From Reticulitermes lucifugus (taxonomy: Eukaryota > Arthropoda > Insecta > Blattodea > Rhinotermitidae): a stretch of 41,925 nt of DNA. Below, one piece after another: positions 31,345 through 41,925 of the stretch. Location of the stretch: NCBI GenBank assembly GCA_026260175.1, contig JAKCWW010004324.1, positions 1 to 41,925 on the forward strand, written 5' to 3'. Position numbers and translations under genes: made by a program. The notes below the pieces were generated by a model, which saw only the letters and a list, made by a program, of their open reading frames with translations, did not search any database and was not told where the DNA came from. Numbering within the stretch: position 1 is the stretch's first letter; every line of letters begins with the position of its first letter.

Positions 31345-32463
31345 AAATTACATCCTCTGACGGAGGGCTCAACAAATATCAGGTGCCAGGTCGCCACAGT
31401 GCATAGACAATTTGTCATAGCACCTAGAATTTCAGAAGCATGTTGCAAAGTAAGTAACAGTTCCCCTTTTTCTTGAAATCCCAGTTTAACAAACACTTCT
31501 TTACTAAACAGCTCACTCATTGCCACCAACAAATAGTCTAACTACCAAAATCAATTTAGCATACTATTAAAATGCACTGAAGGAAATCCACGCCTCTTTG
31601 CTGCAGCTGACACAAGAGATCAAGCAAAAGATACAATTTGCAAAATTTGACAGGGTATGTAGTCCATTGTACTCTTTAAGTTAATTCTGTCATGTTTAAC
31701 AGGGAGTTTTAATATGTGGCTTTTTATGTCAATGCATTTCTAAGAATTTTTAGTTTTTCATATTGATTTTATATACTTTTTGGATGTTTTTCACTAAAAA
31801 ATTTGCAAGAATGTAGTATAATTTTGGAATATCCCAATGTGTATGAATATCTTCCAATTTATTACACACACACATAATGCAAGCAACAGCAACCGCAGAA
31901 GGTCAAAGTTTTAGTCACTGCAGCATGAATCCACAGAAGAAGAAGAAACTAAAACAGGCTCCTGAACTTTTGAAATGTCCCCTTTACTATGTCCCTGAGT
32001 ATGGCAATTGTCACGGAATGTTCCAGCAGATTCAGACTATATATGCGGTTAAGCTGCCATGCTCTGTGACATGCTAAACAGGCAGCCTGCACAATAATTA
32101 TACTTTGTCACCTGCTACAATTACAATAGTGCAAACTAGAATTTCACTTTCTTTTTAGTTTTATCATATGCTTTAGTAATAGTGTTTTGATTTGTCTCAT
32201 TGACTCAAAAGATAAAACTCCTGCCGCAGTATAATGCCTTCAAACCAGATGCTGATACTCCTGAAATCCTTATACTTCAACAGTTCAAAAAATAGTCCCA
32301 AGTGCGTAAGTTTCAGCCCCCAAGGCCTCCAAGAGTGTCTCCAACTCCATCAACTTCTTCAGCTACGAAGACTCCTGATCCACAGTCTCCTGACTCTTTA
32401 GCATCCCTGGTAGAAACTGAAGAAACTCCAGAAAACATAGAAGGGGACCCTGATGTTCCTTAA
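31345..32463. other. Unassigned; protein-like fragment ending at 32462 (+)
   Basis: About 32218-32462 (+) reads, with one stop near 32295, like a protein tail: LLPQYNAFKPDAD, then KFQPPRPPRVSPTPSTSSAT and DPQSPDSLASLVETEETPEN, ending in TAA. The Pro/Ser/Thr-rich acidic tail could be the end of a transposase or gag-like protein. A frame at 31877-32077 includes a lysine run (PQKKKKLKQ). I cannot identify either. The - strand frame at 31330-31532 is also unrecognised. Confidence 0.3.
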
Positions 32464-32690
32464 CCCTTTAAAGGCGAAATGTATCTCTTTTATATAAGGA
32501 ATCAGTGAGTACCGCACAGTAAACACTCTGCACCTCGGTTATACAAAAACAATCTATAAACGATGTATAAACCAGAAGTCGCTGCTTGTTCTGAGATCCA
32601 TACACTACACATAAATGCGGTGCGAGCACCATGCAGAGTTTTTGAAAGTTAAGCCTGGTGGTAGTAAACCAACCGCTAGGTCTTAAAAGG
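32464..32690. mobile_element. piggyBac-like MITE flanked by TTAA
   Basis: TTAA at 32460-32463 and at 32691-32694 flank a 227-bp segment with inverted ends CCCTTTAAAGGC and CCTTTTAAGACC (about 12 bp, imperfect). TTAA duplication and CCCTTT-type ends are typical of piggyBac-mobilised elements. There is no coding capacity. It may date from mobilisation by a now absent autonomous element. Confidence 0.65.
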
Positions 32691-33250
32691 TTAACCTACA
32701 GCTGAAGGAGATATCCATATGGCATCCTCCTCTGATTAATTGTGCAGCCCTAATATAGGAGCAGTAACAAAAAGTTACCTGCGAGAACTTAGGTCAGTAT
32801 AGGTACAGTTTGATCCAAAATATTTGTTAATCTGACACCTGTCCAATCCTATAGGTGCTGGATTAAAGGCATTCTACTGTATATAGTGTTCTATTTTATT
32901 ATTTTCCATTACTTCAAAATCAGAATAATACTGTAAGTTTTGTAACAGTGCCCTACTGCAATTTCATGTTGACATGTAGGATGAATTAATAAATAAATTC
33001 ATTATTGTAAGCCAAGGATGCACAAATTTTTCAAAAACTAACCACCTCAAAATTCTAGGCACCAGATGGGCGACATGGAGCAAGTAACGTACTGAGGAAA
33101 CAATTAGGCGCCCACCTTAAAAAAAATTAGCCAGCCAGATGACCTGGTGCCTGCTTCCTCTTCGAAGTTTGTTTTTGCTTCTGCTCTGCAAAATAGACGC
33201 AAAAACACAGCAACCTAACTTCCTACCATATTTGGCAATGACATACTTAC

Positions 33251-33780
33251 TGTGCGTAGTCCATCGATCAGAGTTAAGACGCGTCAATCCTAATCCGTGG
33301 AAACGTAATCGATGTAAATCGAGAGGAGCAAATCGATTATGAGGCAATACCATGCAGGGATCAGAAATGCACGTTACGGAGGCACAGCCGGGCAAAAGGA
33401 CGACGTTTGGCATAGGGGCCACTAGCATTGTTGGCCAACGAATATCTTTGACTTACCATCGTTTGATGTAAACTCAGAGATAATCCAATGTTCCTACAGA
33501 ATACTGACTTGTTACGTTGCTTATCCAACGGTAAAAAAGCCCACCTAAGTGTAAATTAAGCTGGCAAACAACTAGTGAAAACAAGATTCGACATCAAAAT
33601 ACACACATATATAGACAGTATCTTCATATTAATTCCTCTTTGACTTTTCAATAAATTCTGGTAACTAAACTGAATCATGCAAGTAATAGACCAAATGCAG
33701 TCGACGTCCAGTGGTTGGCAATCCTGATTTCTTTGTGCTAATGGGTTTCTCCGTTTCATGGTTGACCGTGTAGTACAAAT
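33251..33780. promoter_or_regulatory. Candidate shared promoter of PSMB6 (+) and GTSF1 (-)
   Basis: Three ATCGAT palindromes, at 33263-33268, 33308-33313 and 33332-33337, lie within 75 bp. They resemble the core of the insect DREF site (TATCGATA), common in housekeeping promoters. The block 33307-33342 is almost unchanged in the duplicate at 18017-18052. On the - strand a strong splice donor (ACA then GTAAGT, reading from 33250) could end an untranslated first exon of GTSF1. No TATA box is obvious. The shared-promoter idea is inference; only the motifs and splice signal are seen. Confidence 0.4.
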
Positions 33781-33876
33781 ATGGCGTGTGAGAGTTATTT
33801 GAATTCTTGTATGTCACGTAATATGTTTGGAGACTCTACGTCTTCTGACTGGCTGACAGCAGAGCAGAGCACTGGA
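33781..33876 (+). CDS. PSMB6: PSMB6 exon 1 (propeptide)
   Basis: 32 codons ending [10 protein letters not shown]. The Gly before the processing site is the last codon. Donor GTAAGT at 33877. A second in-frame ATG is at 33811, but nothing favours it over 33781. Confidence 0.93.
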
Positions 33877-36800
33877 GTAAGTAACTTAACACTGTACGTT
33901 AAGTCTTCGAAGTATTGGGGTTTGTAAGTGAAATTAATAAGATTTCGGTGTTGCAAAATGCTGAATCATTTACAGCAGTTTCGTTTCGTTTTAAGATTGT
34001 TACAATGTAGCTATAAGCACGATATGTTTTGAACACCTGCGGAGAAAACTGACATTGGGAACGGTCCTTTCAGTCTAAGCTGAATTTAACCATTGAACCT
34101 AACCTAATAATTGACGTGTACCTCCAGAAAGAGCGGAGGTATGCAAACCGAACCCAGCTAAATGTTTTCCATACCGTACAGCATAAATCTTCCATAGAAT
34201 AGTTACCTGAACCATGATACACCTACTGTTGTCTTTTCAGACTTCAATCATGGCAATTGAATACGATGATGGTGTTGTGCTTGGTGCTGATTCTCGTGCT
34301 ACAGCGGGATCCTACGTATCAAACCGTATTGCGGATAAACTGACAAAAGTTTCGGAATACATCTATTGTTGTCGATCGGGATCAGCAGCAGATACACAAG
34401 CAATTGCAGATATTGTGAAATATCATCTTGATTTCTACTCGTAAGTGTCTGGCTGTACAAGGTAGGGTATTTTTCCCTTGTAGTGTGTTTATTCTATCCA
34501 TATGTAAGTAACTGTTTTGGAAGACAAAAAGTGAATGTCAGCTGTCCATTTTTCCACGTATTCTTACTGAATGTTGTTTGTTCCTTGCTGAAGAGGTATC
34601 TGTCTGGAATGTGGGATGTTTTCTTTAATCTTGAAAGACGGTCACTGGAATAATATCATACATGCCTATATCCCTTCAAACCCCCAGCTGCAATTGTCCT
34701 ACTCTTTTACAGTCACAGCTGTATATAGTTAATAGATGACTATCAGATAAACATGTTTATGATACTGACCTTTTATTTGTGTTTTGCCAACACACACACA
34801 TACTTCTTATATTATAATTTATCAAGATGCACATACAGTATTCATAACAAAGTCAAAACAGTTATTTTCTCGCATTGGAACATACTTGTGAACAATGGGG
34901 TAATGCCAAAAACAGGCAAAAACCATTACCTTTCACATCCCTTGCAGTTCATTGTTTACCAGTTATCCTGTTATTTGATACTGTATAGTCTGCGATACTG
35001 ACAGTGTCATTAAGTGTACCAAATCTAACAAACTCTTTTACCGTTAGAGTACTCTGATGGTATAAACAGATTTTGTCAAATTGAACATTGGTTTTTAAAA
35101 ATACCAAATCTTAATTTAGGGACATATCTGGTGACATTACTTTCATTTCATTCGCTTTCTTTATGTTTTGTCCACTAAGCACAAATGAAGCAAATTCTTA
35201 CATGTTTTGTGGTCGATGGGTTATTGTAGGTGTGTGCTAAATAAGTCCAAGTATCTGGTCACCATATTGTAAAGTTCATGTGAACTTAATTGTATAGAAT
35301 TTACTGATTATTAAACATGAAATTATTTTTTACTAATAACCTTCTTTCCTCATGTACTGTCACAAACAAGTGCCATCCAGAATATCCCACAAGAAGTCCT
35401 GTGGATGGTAGGAAATGTTGGATTTGGTCTTCGTACTGTGTGTGCTGTTGTCTTGTCCACCAGCCCCATCTAGCCTATATCAGCCAACCCAAAGTGTTTG
35501 TTGCCAGGAAAGGTTTTCACTACCTATATTGGTGTAAACAGAATATCTGGATTATTGGAATAGAATATAGGGAAGTGTGGTGGAGGGGGAAGTGCAACAG
35601 CTGAAGGGAAATGTGGAGGTGGTTGATCCGTGGGACTTCTTTCTGATGTCACAGTCTATCATGTTGGGTAACCATTAAGTGATGTTTGCATTCTTGTTCA
35701 TAAATGAGTGATCAGAGTCTTGAGTCTTGTAACTGCTTCTGAAGTCCCAGAAGATTATTAGTGGAAATGTAGTGACAGGTAGCATGTTTAATTTATGGCA
35801 GATTCTGCTAGTTACCTTGTGATGTTGGTAGAACTGTCAGTAGGTTATATTTATATAGAACACTGCCTGCAAGCTGCATGTGGCTTGTGCAAGTTGCCTG
35901 TAAAATTAATATTCAGGTAGTTTACATGCACATGAGGCTGACCGTAAGCAGTGTTTAAAAGATTTTGTACAGAAAGGAGACTCGTAACTAACAAACTAAC
36001 CTATTGTACTTGGATGAACATAAATAAGCCATCCAATGCAGTTAATATGTTTTAATAATGCATGGCTCTTGTCTAAGTTGCCTCCTAAAGTACAGCTCCT
36101 GAAGCTTGTCTAGTTGGCCATCCCTGCTACATACATTTCCAGGTTTTCACAGCCATTGTTGCTCAGATGATATTTTTTAATCTTACACTATGTAGGATAA
36201 GTTTGTTCTGTCATTTCCCACTTGGCATAGCTCTGATTTGCCAGAATTCATGTTGCCTTCCTATGTAATTGACACAGTCCTTCTCCCAGGCTTTTCAGCT
36301 CGCCTGAATCATATTCAGTCACCCAGAAGATGGAGGTAGCAAGTTTCTCTGAAATCTAGGAACAGACATCCTACATGTTATAAGAACTGAAGAGAACATC
36401 ATTTATATTTCCTTTAAATGAAATTTATTCTAGTTTAAAACCACGATGAAAGGGAAGGATTCTGTTTCTTTCTTCCACAGCACTGAGCTTGGGGAGCCAC
36501 CTCTAGTGGAAACAGCAGCAAACGTATTCCGTGAATTGTGCTACAATTACAGAGACTCTCTTAGTGCAGGGATCATCATTGCTGGCTGGGACAAGAGGAA
36601 GGGTGGTCAGGTAGGGAGGAAAGAAGCTACTAGCACTTGTACAATCATAACACTTGTCATATTCCCACTAGACAATGTCATTTAAAGTTATGAACAGTCT
36701 GATTAGCAGGGAGCTTGCTGTTCACAAACATGATGGGACATAAGCACCACATTTCCCCGATGGTTAATCTGCGTCTAGTCTTCATGTTGGTAACAATTTA

Positions 36801-39800
36801 AACATACAGTGCGAGAAACCTACCTTTTTATCAGTTTCTCTGGAGTTGGCAGTATTGCATTGTGGGTAATGTCCTTCACAACAGTGCTGTCACATCTGCA
36901 AGGAGTGAGGAAGAGGACTTAGTCATTTGCATGGCTAATTAATGTTACGAGGGATGTTCAAATTTAAACGAAAAATCATTTCTAAAAAATTTATTCACAA
37001 CAAAATGGAAAAGTCTTACACACTACTTTTCAATGTAGTTCCTGTTGACTGCCATACACTTGTGCCAACGTTCTGGAAGCTTCATAATTCCAGTTTCAAA
37101 GAAGGTTTTCGGTTGCTCATGTATCGTGTATTCCGGAATCTCTTGCCTCCTAAAACCCTCTTCATTGGTCCAAACAAATGATAATCAGATGGAGCTAAGT
37201 CTGGACTGTACGGTGGGTGAGGCAGGACAACCCACTTCAGTTTCCTTAAGAGTTACCATCGTTAAAGCCGCAGTGTGAGGACAAGCGTTGTCTTGGAGGA
37301 AGCAAACTGAATCCGGCTTCTTTCTTCACTTTGAGTGGATTGCTGGCTTCACTTTTTCATTCAGGAGAGTTTAATAGTGCTGCACATTGATGGTTTTTTG
37401 ACCAGTGAGGAAGTCTAGGTGAATGATACACTTTTAATCCTAGAACACAGTAGCCATGATCTTCCCCGCTGAAAAAATTGCTTTCGCTTTTTTGGGGGTG
37501 GAGAATGGGTGTGTTTCCACTGCTTGCTTGCTCTTTTTGATTCAGGAGTGAAGTAGTAGACCCGAGTCTCATTACAGGTCACAATTGAGTCCAAAAATTT
37601 GACTCCTTCTCTCTCTTACCGTTGCAAAAGTTGAGTAACGGCCACTAAACGTCTTTCCCTGTGCTCCGGTGACAGGAGCCGTGGGACCCACTTTGCGCTC
37701 ACTCTACTGACTTTCAACTCATTGTGCAGAATTTCTTCAACACTCCGTACAATAATTCCCACTTCCTGTGACAGTTCAAGAACAGTTATTCGATGATTAG
37801 CCCGAATAAGTTCACCAATTTTCAAAATGTTGTCTGAATTGACAGAAGTTCTTGGTCGCCAAGCGTGAGGTTCATTTTCAACAGGGTCTCGTCCTCGAAA
37901 TGATTTCGCCCAACTGAACACCCCTGGCTGTGACAAACATTCATTCCCAAATTGTGCTTGAACCCTGGTAAAGATATCAGAAGGAATGGCACCTTCCTTC
38001 GTGATAAATTTGATAATTATAAGCTGCGCAACACTGCTGGGTACTTCTTGCTCTGCCATCTTGATTGCATCTGATGGTTGAGGTGGAGAGGGACCAGACT
38101 AGTGTGGGTTGCAAATTTAAACATGTCATAACTTGTCAGGGCAAGCGCATTCATACAAGTTGATTTGTGCTCAAAAGGGAACTAAATTCTTCTTTAAATT
38201 TGAACGACCTACGTAATTGTACCATAGCTAAGAGCAGACTGTGTAGCAGCTGCCGTGAGAGAAGAGTGATGGAGGAGTGAGGACTGTTCATCTGCATCCA
38301 ACACATCTATGTGGCACATTCTGCAGACGTACTGTAAAATGAATCATATTAATGTTAGGCTTAAGACTGCATGGAGCTGTACTTCCAGTTCCTCGCAATT
38401 TTTCTCAGACAATCTAGCATTGACAGTGAAAGTCTGTTATTATGAGTGCAGCTTATAATAAGTCCTTTGTAACAACAGTTAACAGTGCACTGTCAACTTC
38501 ATATGTTATGTGGTAATGTGTGCCAGTCTGTTAACTCTTCACTTATTATGACCAATTTTAAAGGCCCTGTTTATATTTAACTGCTGGTGATGTAATCCAC
38601 ATCTAAAACTAGCTACAGTTTCTCTTTCTGAAAGTTACATAATAAAAAGAAAGTGGTTGGAATTGAAGGCTAATATTGATGGGTATTTGCACTGCCTGGG
38701 CAGTCAGTGCCTTTTGGCATTTCACTTCATCCCAAAGAAGTTGAGAACTGAAGTACAATCGTTTATATTACTACTACCAATTAGTTAGACAGTCTCACCC
38801 CATGTCAAAGCCCATTACATGATATATCATTTATCCGTAACGACTACTGGTACACCTCAACACCATCCCATTAGTCACAGTTCCTTTTCTTGTCACCCCC
38901 TCAAGGTTACATAGGTTGAGGGTGACAGAAAGTGACAGACAGATGTAATGGTATTATCAAGGCAAAGTAAACAATGGGGCTGGCTTCTATGCTTTTGAGA
39001 CATTTTTTTGTCCTTGTAAAATATTTTGGGACAGTGCTTTTTGGTTGACTCATCACAGTCACTGGCCACATGCCACCAGGGTGTTATAGGAACCTAATTT
39101 ATATGTCCTTTTCACCTGAAAAACAAGTTAGAGATCTGTTCGTAGTTGAGTAGACAAGACACGTTACACATCAGGCCCTGGTTTTGAGAGGGTTGAGGTG
39201 TGGATGCCTGCTCTTGTATCTGTAACTGGTGCTGCCAGGAAACAGAAGGGAGCGTGGAGAAAACTAAAACTACAACACAAAAAGAGGTGGCACAGAATAA
39301 GAGCCACATACAAAAGTGATGATGATAACCTTCGTGTCCTGCAGTACCAGAATCTTGGGATCTCTGCTACCAACATCTGCATCATAGAGTCAGTTGCTTT
39401 GCTATTGACCATGGATTTTGTTGGCATGAGTTTCCTTGAAATAACTGTGTGGTTTCTGTGACACTGCCAGGTGTATGCTGTGCCTCTTGGTGGGATGTGT
39501 ATAAGGCAGCGACTGGCAATTGGAGGTTCCGGTAGCACATATGTGTATGGTTATGTCGACTCTCATGTCAACAATGTCAAGACCAAGAAGGAATGCCTCG
39601 AGTTTGTTACCAACAGTACGTACCAGGTTCCCAAAAAAGGGAGGATATATTACAGATGTTACCATACTTTGCTTTAGTACATTTCATTACAGATTGTTTG
39701 TACCAGTGACTGTGTTACCTGATCATAAATTATGTTATACAGTGATCTTTAAATAATGACTTTATACATTTGAAATTCTGTTCCTTGAAAACATTGAACA

Positions 39801-41072
39801 TTTTAGGACACAAAAGTACGGAGAAAGCTAGTTACATTCTTTATTTTTCACAAAAGAAATCCACAGCCAGAAAACCAGAGAAATCAGCACTGCCATTTCA
39901 AAGACAATACTGAACAGTTTTGGACAAACCCACATACAAGGCTTTCAGTTTTATTGAAATTGATGCTGTGTTTGGCAACATCCACACTTATCCATCCCTG
40001 CGTAATCAGGAATGTCATGAAAAGATTCAGACACCCGTAGAGCTTCAACTATGAAGACAGACACAAACTGTGTAAAGTGTGGCAGCACATCTTTTCATCA
40101 AATGCTTCTTGTTAACAACAGACCCCTACTGTGAAACCTATATATTGATGTGCTTCCTTCATCCACCTGATTCATTTTGAAGATGTTCAAAACACTGAAA
40201 CAGCTTTAACATACAATGTGGCTAAACCATGACAGCCAAATTAATTAAAATGCAGAAGAATTTGAATGAAACATTCTGGAGGACTGGATGAGTGAATTCT
40301 GTTGAGTGGTATATAAATGTGTGGTATATTTCTCGAGCCCTGATCTTGATACCTGCCAAGTATTATTCAAATTATTGTATGAATAATTTGGTCCATCAAT
40401 CGAAGACTTCTGTTTCAATTTTAAAATACTTTGGAAACCAGATGTAGTTCTATGTACTATATGATGTCAAATGCCTCATGACAGCAGCTTACATTGGATT
40501 GTAACTGTTAACCCAGGCCATGCCATGGCTTAGGTGGTTAGTCGCCGGCCTCTCACCGCGGAGGCTCGGGTTCGATCCCGGGTTAGTCCATTTGGGATTT
40601 GTGGTGGACAAAGTGGCACTGGGATTTTTCCCCAGGTACTTCGGTTTTCCCCTGTCAGTTTCATTCCACTCCTGCTCCATTACTTGGAAAAATGAAAAAA
40701 AAAAACTAATCGTCTTCATTACAGGGTTGCACAATAAACCTTAAGGCTGTGGTGCGTCCATAGCATCTGCTGCAGGGCCCTTCACCACATAAAGAAAAAC
40801 GGTTAACCCACAGTGTTCTTCAGCTTTCAGAAGTGAAACCCTGATTTACATTAGATTAAAACATTGGGCATTAAATGACTTCACCAAAACCATCGTCAAA
40901 CTATTGTGTATGTCCCTGTTTTAATGTAATGTTTTGTTTTCCAGGCCTGACCCTTGCAATGAGCCGTGATGGGTCAAGCGGTGGTGTTGTACGACTTGCA
41001 GACATCAGCAAGGATGGTGTTCAGAAGGTCACTCTCCTTGCAGATCAGTTGCCACGTTTCTATGAAGGATAA
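33781..41072 (+). CDS. PSMB6: Proteasome subunit beta type-6 (beta-1, caspase-like)
   Basis: Five exons, join(33781..33876, 34241..34440, 36481..36610, 39471..39615, 40945..41072), give a 232-residue precursor: a 32-residue propeptide ending STG, then a 200-residue mature chain beginning with the catalytic Thr1 ([19 protein letters not shown]). Asp17 and Lys33 are in place, as are GSGS (Ser130) and RDGSSGG (Asp167, Ser170; one off from standard numbering). The subunit sits in the 20S core and, after autocatalytic loss of the propeptide, cleaves after acidic residues. All introns are GT-AG and phases agree. The start at 33781 is the first ATG after an in-frame TGA at 33763. Length is close to the human protein. 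Introns 3 and 4 hold a mariner and a SINE. Confidence 0.97.
34241..34440 (+). CDS. PSMB6: PSMB6 exon 2 (catalytic Thr1, Asp17, Lys33)
   Basis: Acceptor TTTTCAG; the exon opens exactly at the Thr1 codon. It includes GADSR, the NRIADKL loop with Lys33, and CCRSGSAAD. It ends after two bases of a Ser codon, with donor GTAAGT. Confidence 0.97.
34441..36480. other. PSMB6 intron 2 (2,040 bp), nothing recognised
   Basis: No mobile-element ends or tRNA-like heads were found. The 82- and 95-residue frames inside show no family features. Confidence 0.6.
36481..36610 (+). CDS. PSMB6: PSMB6 exon 3
   Basis: Acceptor TTCCACAG completes the Ser codon. Codes [19 protein letters not shown] to [15 protein letters not shown], the conserved GxxVAGWD-type strand. 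Donor GTAGGG. Confidence 0.97.
36948..38213 (-). mobile_element. mariner DNA transposon, inactivated, in PSMB6 intron 3
   Basis: 1,266 bp bounded by TA (36946-36947 and 38214-38215). The ends CGAGGGATGTTCAAATTTAA and, on the opposite strand, CGTAGGTCGTTCAAATTTAA are terminal inverted repeats of about 28 bp. The length is typical of a full-length mariner. It lies antisense to PSMB6. The transposase reading frame is broken, so it cannot act autonomously. Confidence 0.95.
36990..38059 (-). pseudogene. mariner transposase, broken
   Basis: The frame starts [12 protein letters not shown] and carries the N-terminal DNA-binding part (paired helix-turn-helix, [20 protein letters not shown]) as far as a TAA at 37618-37616. 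Catalytic blocks follow. IVTCNETRV, where the first Asp of the DD34D triad has become Asn (codon at 37573-37571). [13 protein letters not shown] keeps the second Asp. [14 protein letters not shown] keeps the third, but in a shifted frame. At least one stop, one frameshift and one active-site change make it non-functional. Confidence 0.93.
38216..39470. other. Rest of PSMB6 intron 3, nothing recognised
   Basis: Downstream of the mariner I see no further element ends. Open frames at 39112-39665 on both strands overlap or flank exon 4 and are shadows. Confidence 0.6.
39471..39615 (+). CDS. PSMB6: PSMB6 exon 4
   Basis: Acceptor CACTGCCAG, phase 0. Codes [30 protein letters not shown] and [10 protein letters not shown]. 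It ends with one base of a Ser codon before donor GTACGT. Confidence 0.97.
40516..40801 (+). mobile_element. Intact tRNA-derived SINE (family 2) in PSMB6 intron 4
   Basis: Flanked by the 9-bp target-site duplication GTTAACCCA (40507-40515 and 40802-40810). The head has an A box (TGGCTTAGGTGG) and B box (GGTTCGATCCC), and its CTCTCACCGCGG segment resembles the anticodon arm of tRNA-Glu(CTC). Body and 3' end (GCAGGGCCCTTCACCACATA and an A-rich tail) match the copy at 15400-15659. Same orientation as the gene. The tRNA-Glu origin is an inference from resemblance. Confidence 0.9.
40945..41072 (+). CDS. PSMB6: PSMB6 exon 5 and stop
   Basis: Acceptor GTTTTCCAG. Codes [20 protein letters not shown], then a C-terminus ending FYEG and TAA at 41070-41072. 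It is slightly shorter at the C-terminus than vertebrate PSMB6. Confidence 0.97.
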
Positions 41073-41116
41073 AGAAATAATATAGCTGTCATGCATGTAA
41101 CACTGTCCTGATGATC

Positions 41117-41122
41117 AATAAA
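41117..41122 (+). terminator. PSMB6 poly(A) signal
   Basis: AATAAA lies 45 bases after the stop codon, giving a short 3' untranslated region as is common for proteasome genes. Confidence 0.85.
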
Positions 41123-41451
41123 CATTTGTCTGGATGTGAACTTTTCACATGCTTATTAAGTGCACAAATTTCTCATTCCCTAGTTATTACATTATGTGGA
41201 AGTGGTGGAAGTTACTAGCATTTCAGAATTACTTGCTGTTTCAATATAATTTGGAAATAAAGTTCTTAAGACTTCAAATGAATCAAAAAGTCATAATAAT
41301 ATTACTAGAACATAACACAGACAAATTTTGAAATTTTGGTGGAAGAACCTGCTTCTTGTTTTTTAATAATTCTGAGCAAGTAAGGATTTGGAAGGAAGCA
41401 GAACTAACCCCATGCAGCAGAGTCCTACTTGAGAAGGTAATAGTTCCTTAG

Positions 41452-41760
41452 TTATGTGAGAAATTTCCCACATTTTATGGGGCTGAAAGGTTCATTACCA
41501 CAATGCCAAGAGCCCACCACTTGTCCCCACCCTGAGATAGCCTTAATCCAATCTATGCTCTCCCACCTTATTTCTTTAAGGTCAGTTTCCACTATTATCC
41601 ACCCAACTATGCCTAGCTTTTCCAAGTGACCTATTTCCCTCAGGTTTCTTCTTCTTCCATAGCAGTTAGTCTCAGAGGTGTACAGAAGTTTTTTAGTTTT
41701 AAATTCCTCTGAGTTTCTGGCTGGCTCTTCCTCATATATCACTGCAATGACATTCTTCAT
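41452..41760 (-). mobile_element. Non-LTR retrotransposon 3' tail relic
   Basis: The - strand frame contains GRRRNLREIGHLEKLGIVGW, then DLKEIRWESIDWIKA, matching the recalled DLREIGW-G-DWIDLA tail of insect non-LTR proteins, followed by a frameshifted CGNEPFSPIKCGKFL end. No polymerase core is present. It may extend to the window end at 41925. Confidence 0.5.
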
Positions 41761-41925
41761 CAGGTTTGCTCATTCTTATTGGTTTTATCTCTTCAACTGC
41801 TACCGGTCTGTTTTGGGCTTATCTTATCTTCCAAAAGGCCCCATCAGCAAAAGCTCCGGATTCACCGCAGCCTGAGGCTTATTGTGCAGCCCTGTGTTAT
41901 TCTCTCAGCACAGACTCATTAACCC

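Noticed and set aside
31308..31532. - strand frame with MSELFSKEVFVKLGFQEKG as a possible GTSF1 first coding exon
   Set aside because: No strong donor follows it, it runs into SINE-flanking sequence, and the GTSF1 exon already has its own start after an in-frame stop.
33117..33428. 103-residue - strand open frame in the PSMB6/GTSF1 interval
   Set aside because: It crosses the ATCGAT-rich promoter block and the - strand splice donor, and its sequence resembles no family.

Overview
The window looks like repeat-rich nuclear DNA from an insect, most likely a cockroach or termite (Blattodea). It carries two intron-containing protein genes in a sea of decayed transposons. The insect call rests on the two genes, on tRNA-derived SINEs, mariner, pogo/Tigger and piggyBac-like elements, and on non-LTR retrotransposon relics whose style I associate from memory with blattodean genomes. 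No database search was possible, so the order-level call is inference.

Two genes are clear. On the + strand, 33781-41072 (5 exons) encodes the proteasome subunit beta type-6 (PSMB6). It is a complete 232-residue precursor with catalytic Thr1, Asp17 and Lys33, canonical splice sites and a poly(A) signal at 41117. On the - strand, 30327-28409 (two coding exons) encodes a gametocyte-specific factor 1 (GTSF1/Asterix-like) protein with two CHHC zinc fingers. In other animals this family works with Piwi proteins in piRNA-guided transposon silencing. The two genes point away from each other, and 33251-33780 may be a shared promoter region.

Layout. 1-13.4 kb: no recognisable host gene; one SINE with a 16-bp target-site duplication (3.2 kb), weak retrotransposon relics, three tandem arrays (7.2, 9.2, 11.4 kb). 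13.4-17.5 kb: a long inverted repeat built from non-LTR reverse-transcriptase tails, interrupted by a SINE that holds a 50-N assembly gap, plus another SINE. 18.0-18.6 kb: a decayed duplicate of the PSMB6 promoter and first exon. 19.6-22.1 kb: a dead CR1/Jockey-like LINE. 22.0-23.6 kb: a tandem duplication covering the LINE tail. 23.6-26.9 kb: mostly unassigned. 26.9-28.1 kb: a pogo/Tigger element split by a palindromic insert. 28.4-30.4 kb: GTSF1. 31-32.7 kb: a SINE and a TTAA-flanked MITE. 33.2-41.1 kb: PSMB6, with a mariner in intron 3 and a SINE in intron 4.

The most unusual recurrent signal is a compact RNA-fold motif seen at eight places on both strands: CUGANGA, one extra base, a hairpin, GAAAC, then usually AU or nothing before a GUH-like triplet. 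It resembles a type I hammerhead ribozyme with a minimal stem III. Several copies also have a complementary stem I, which closes the fold.
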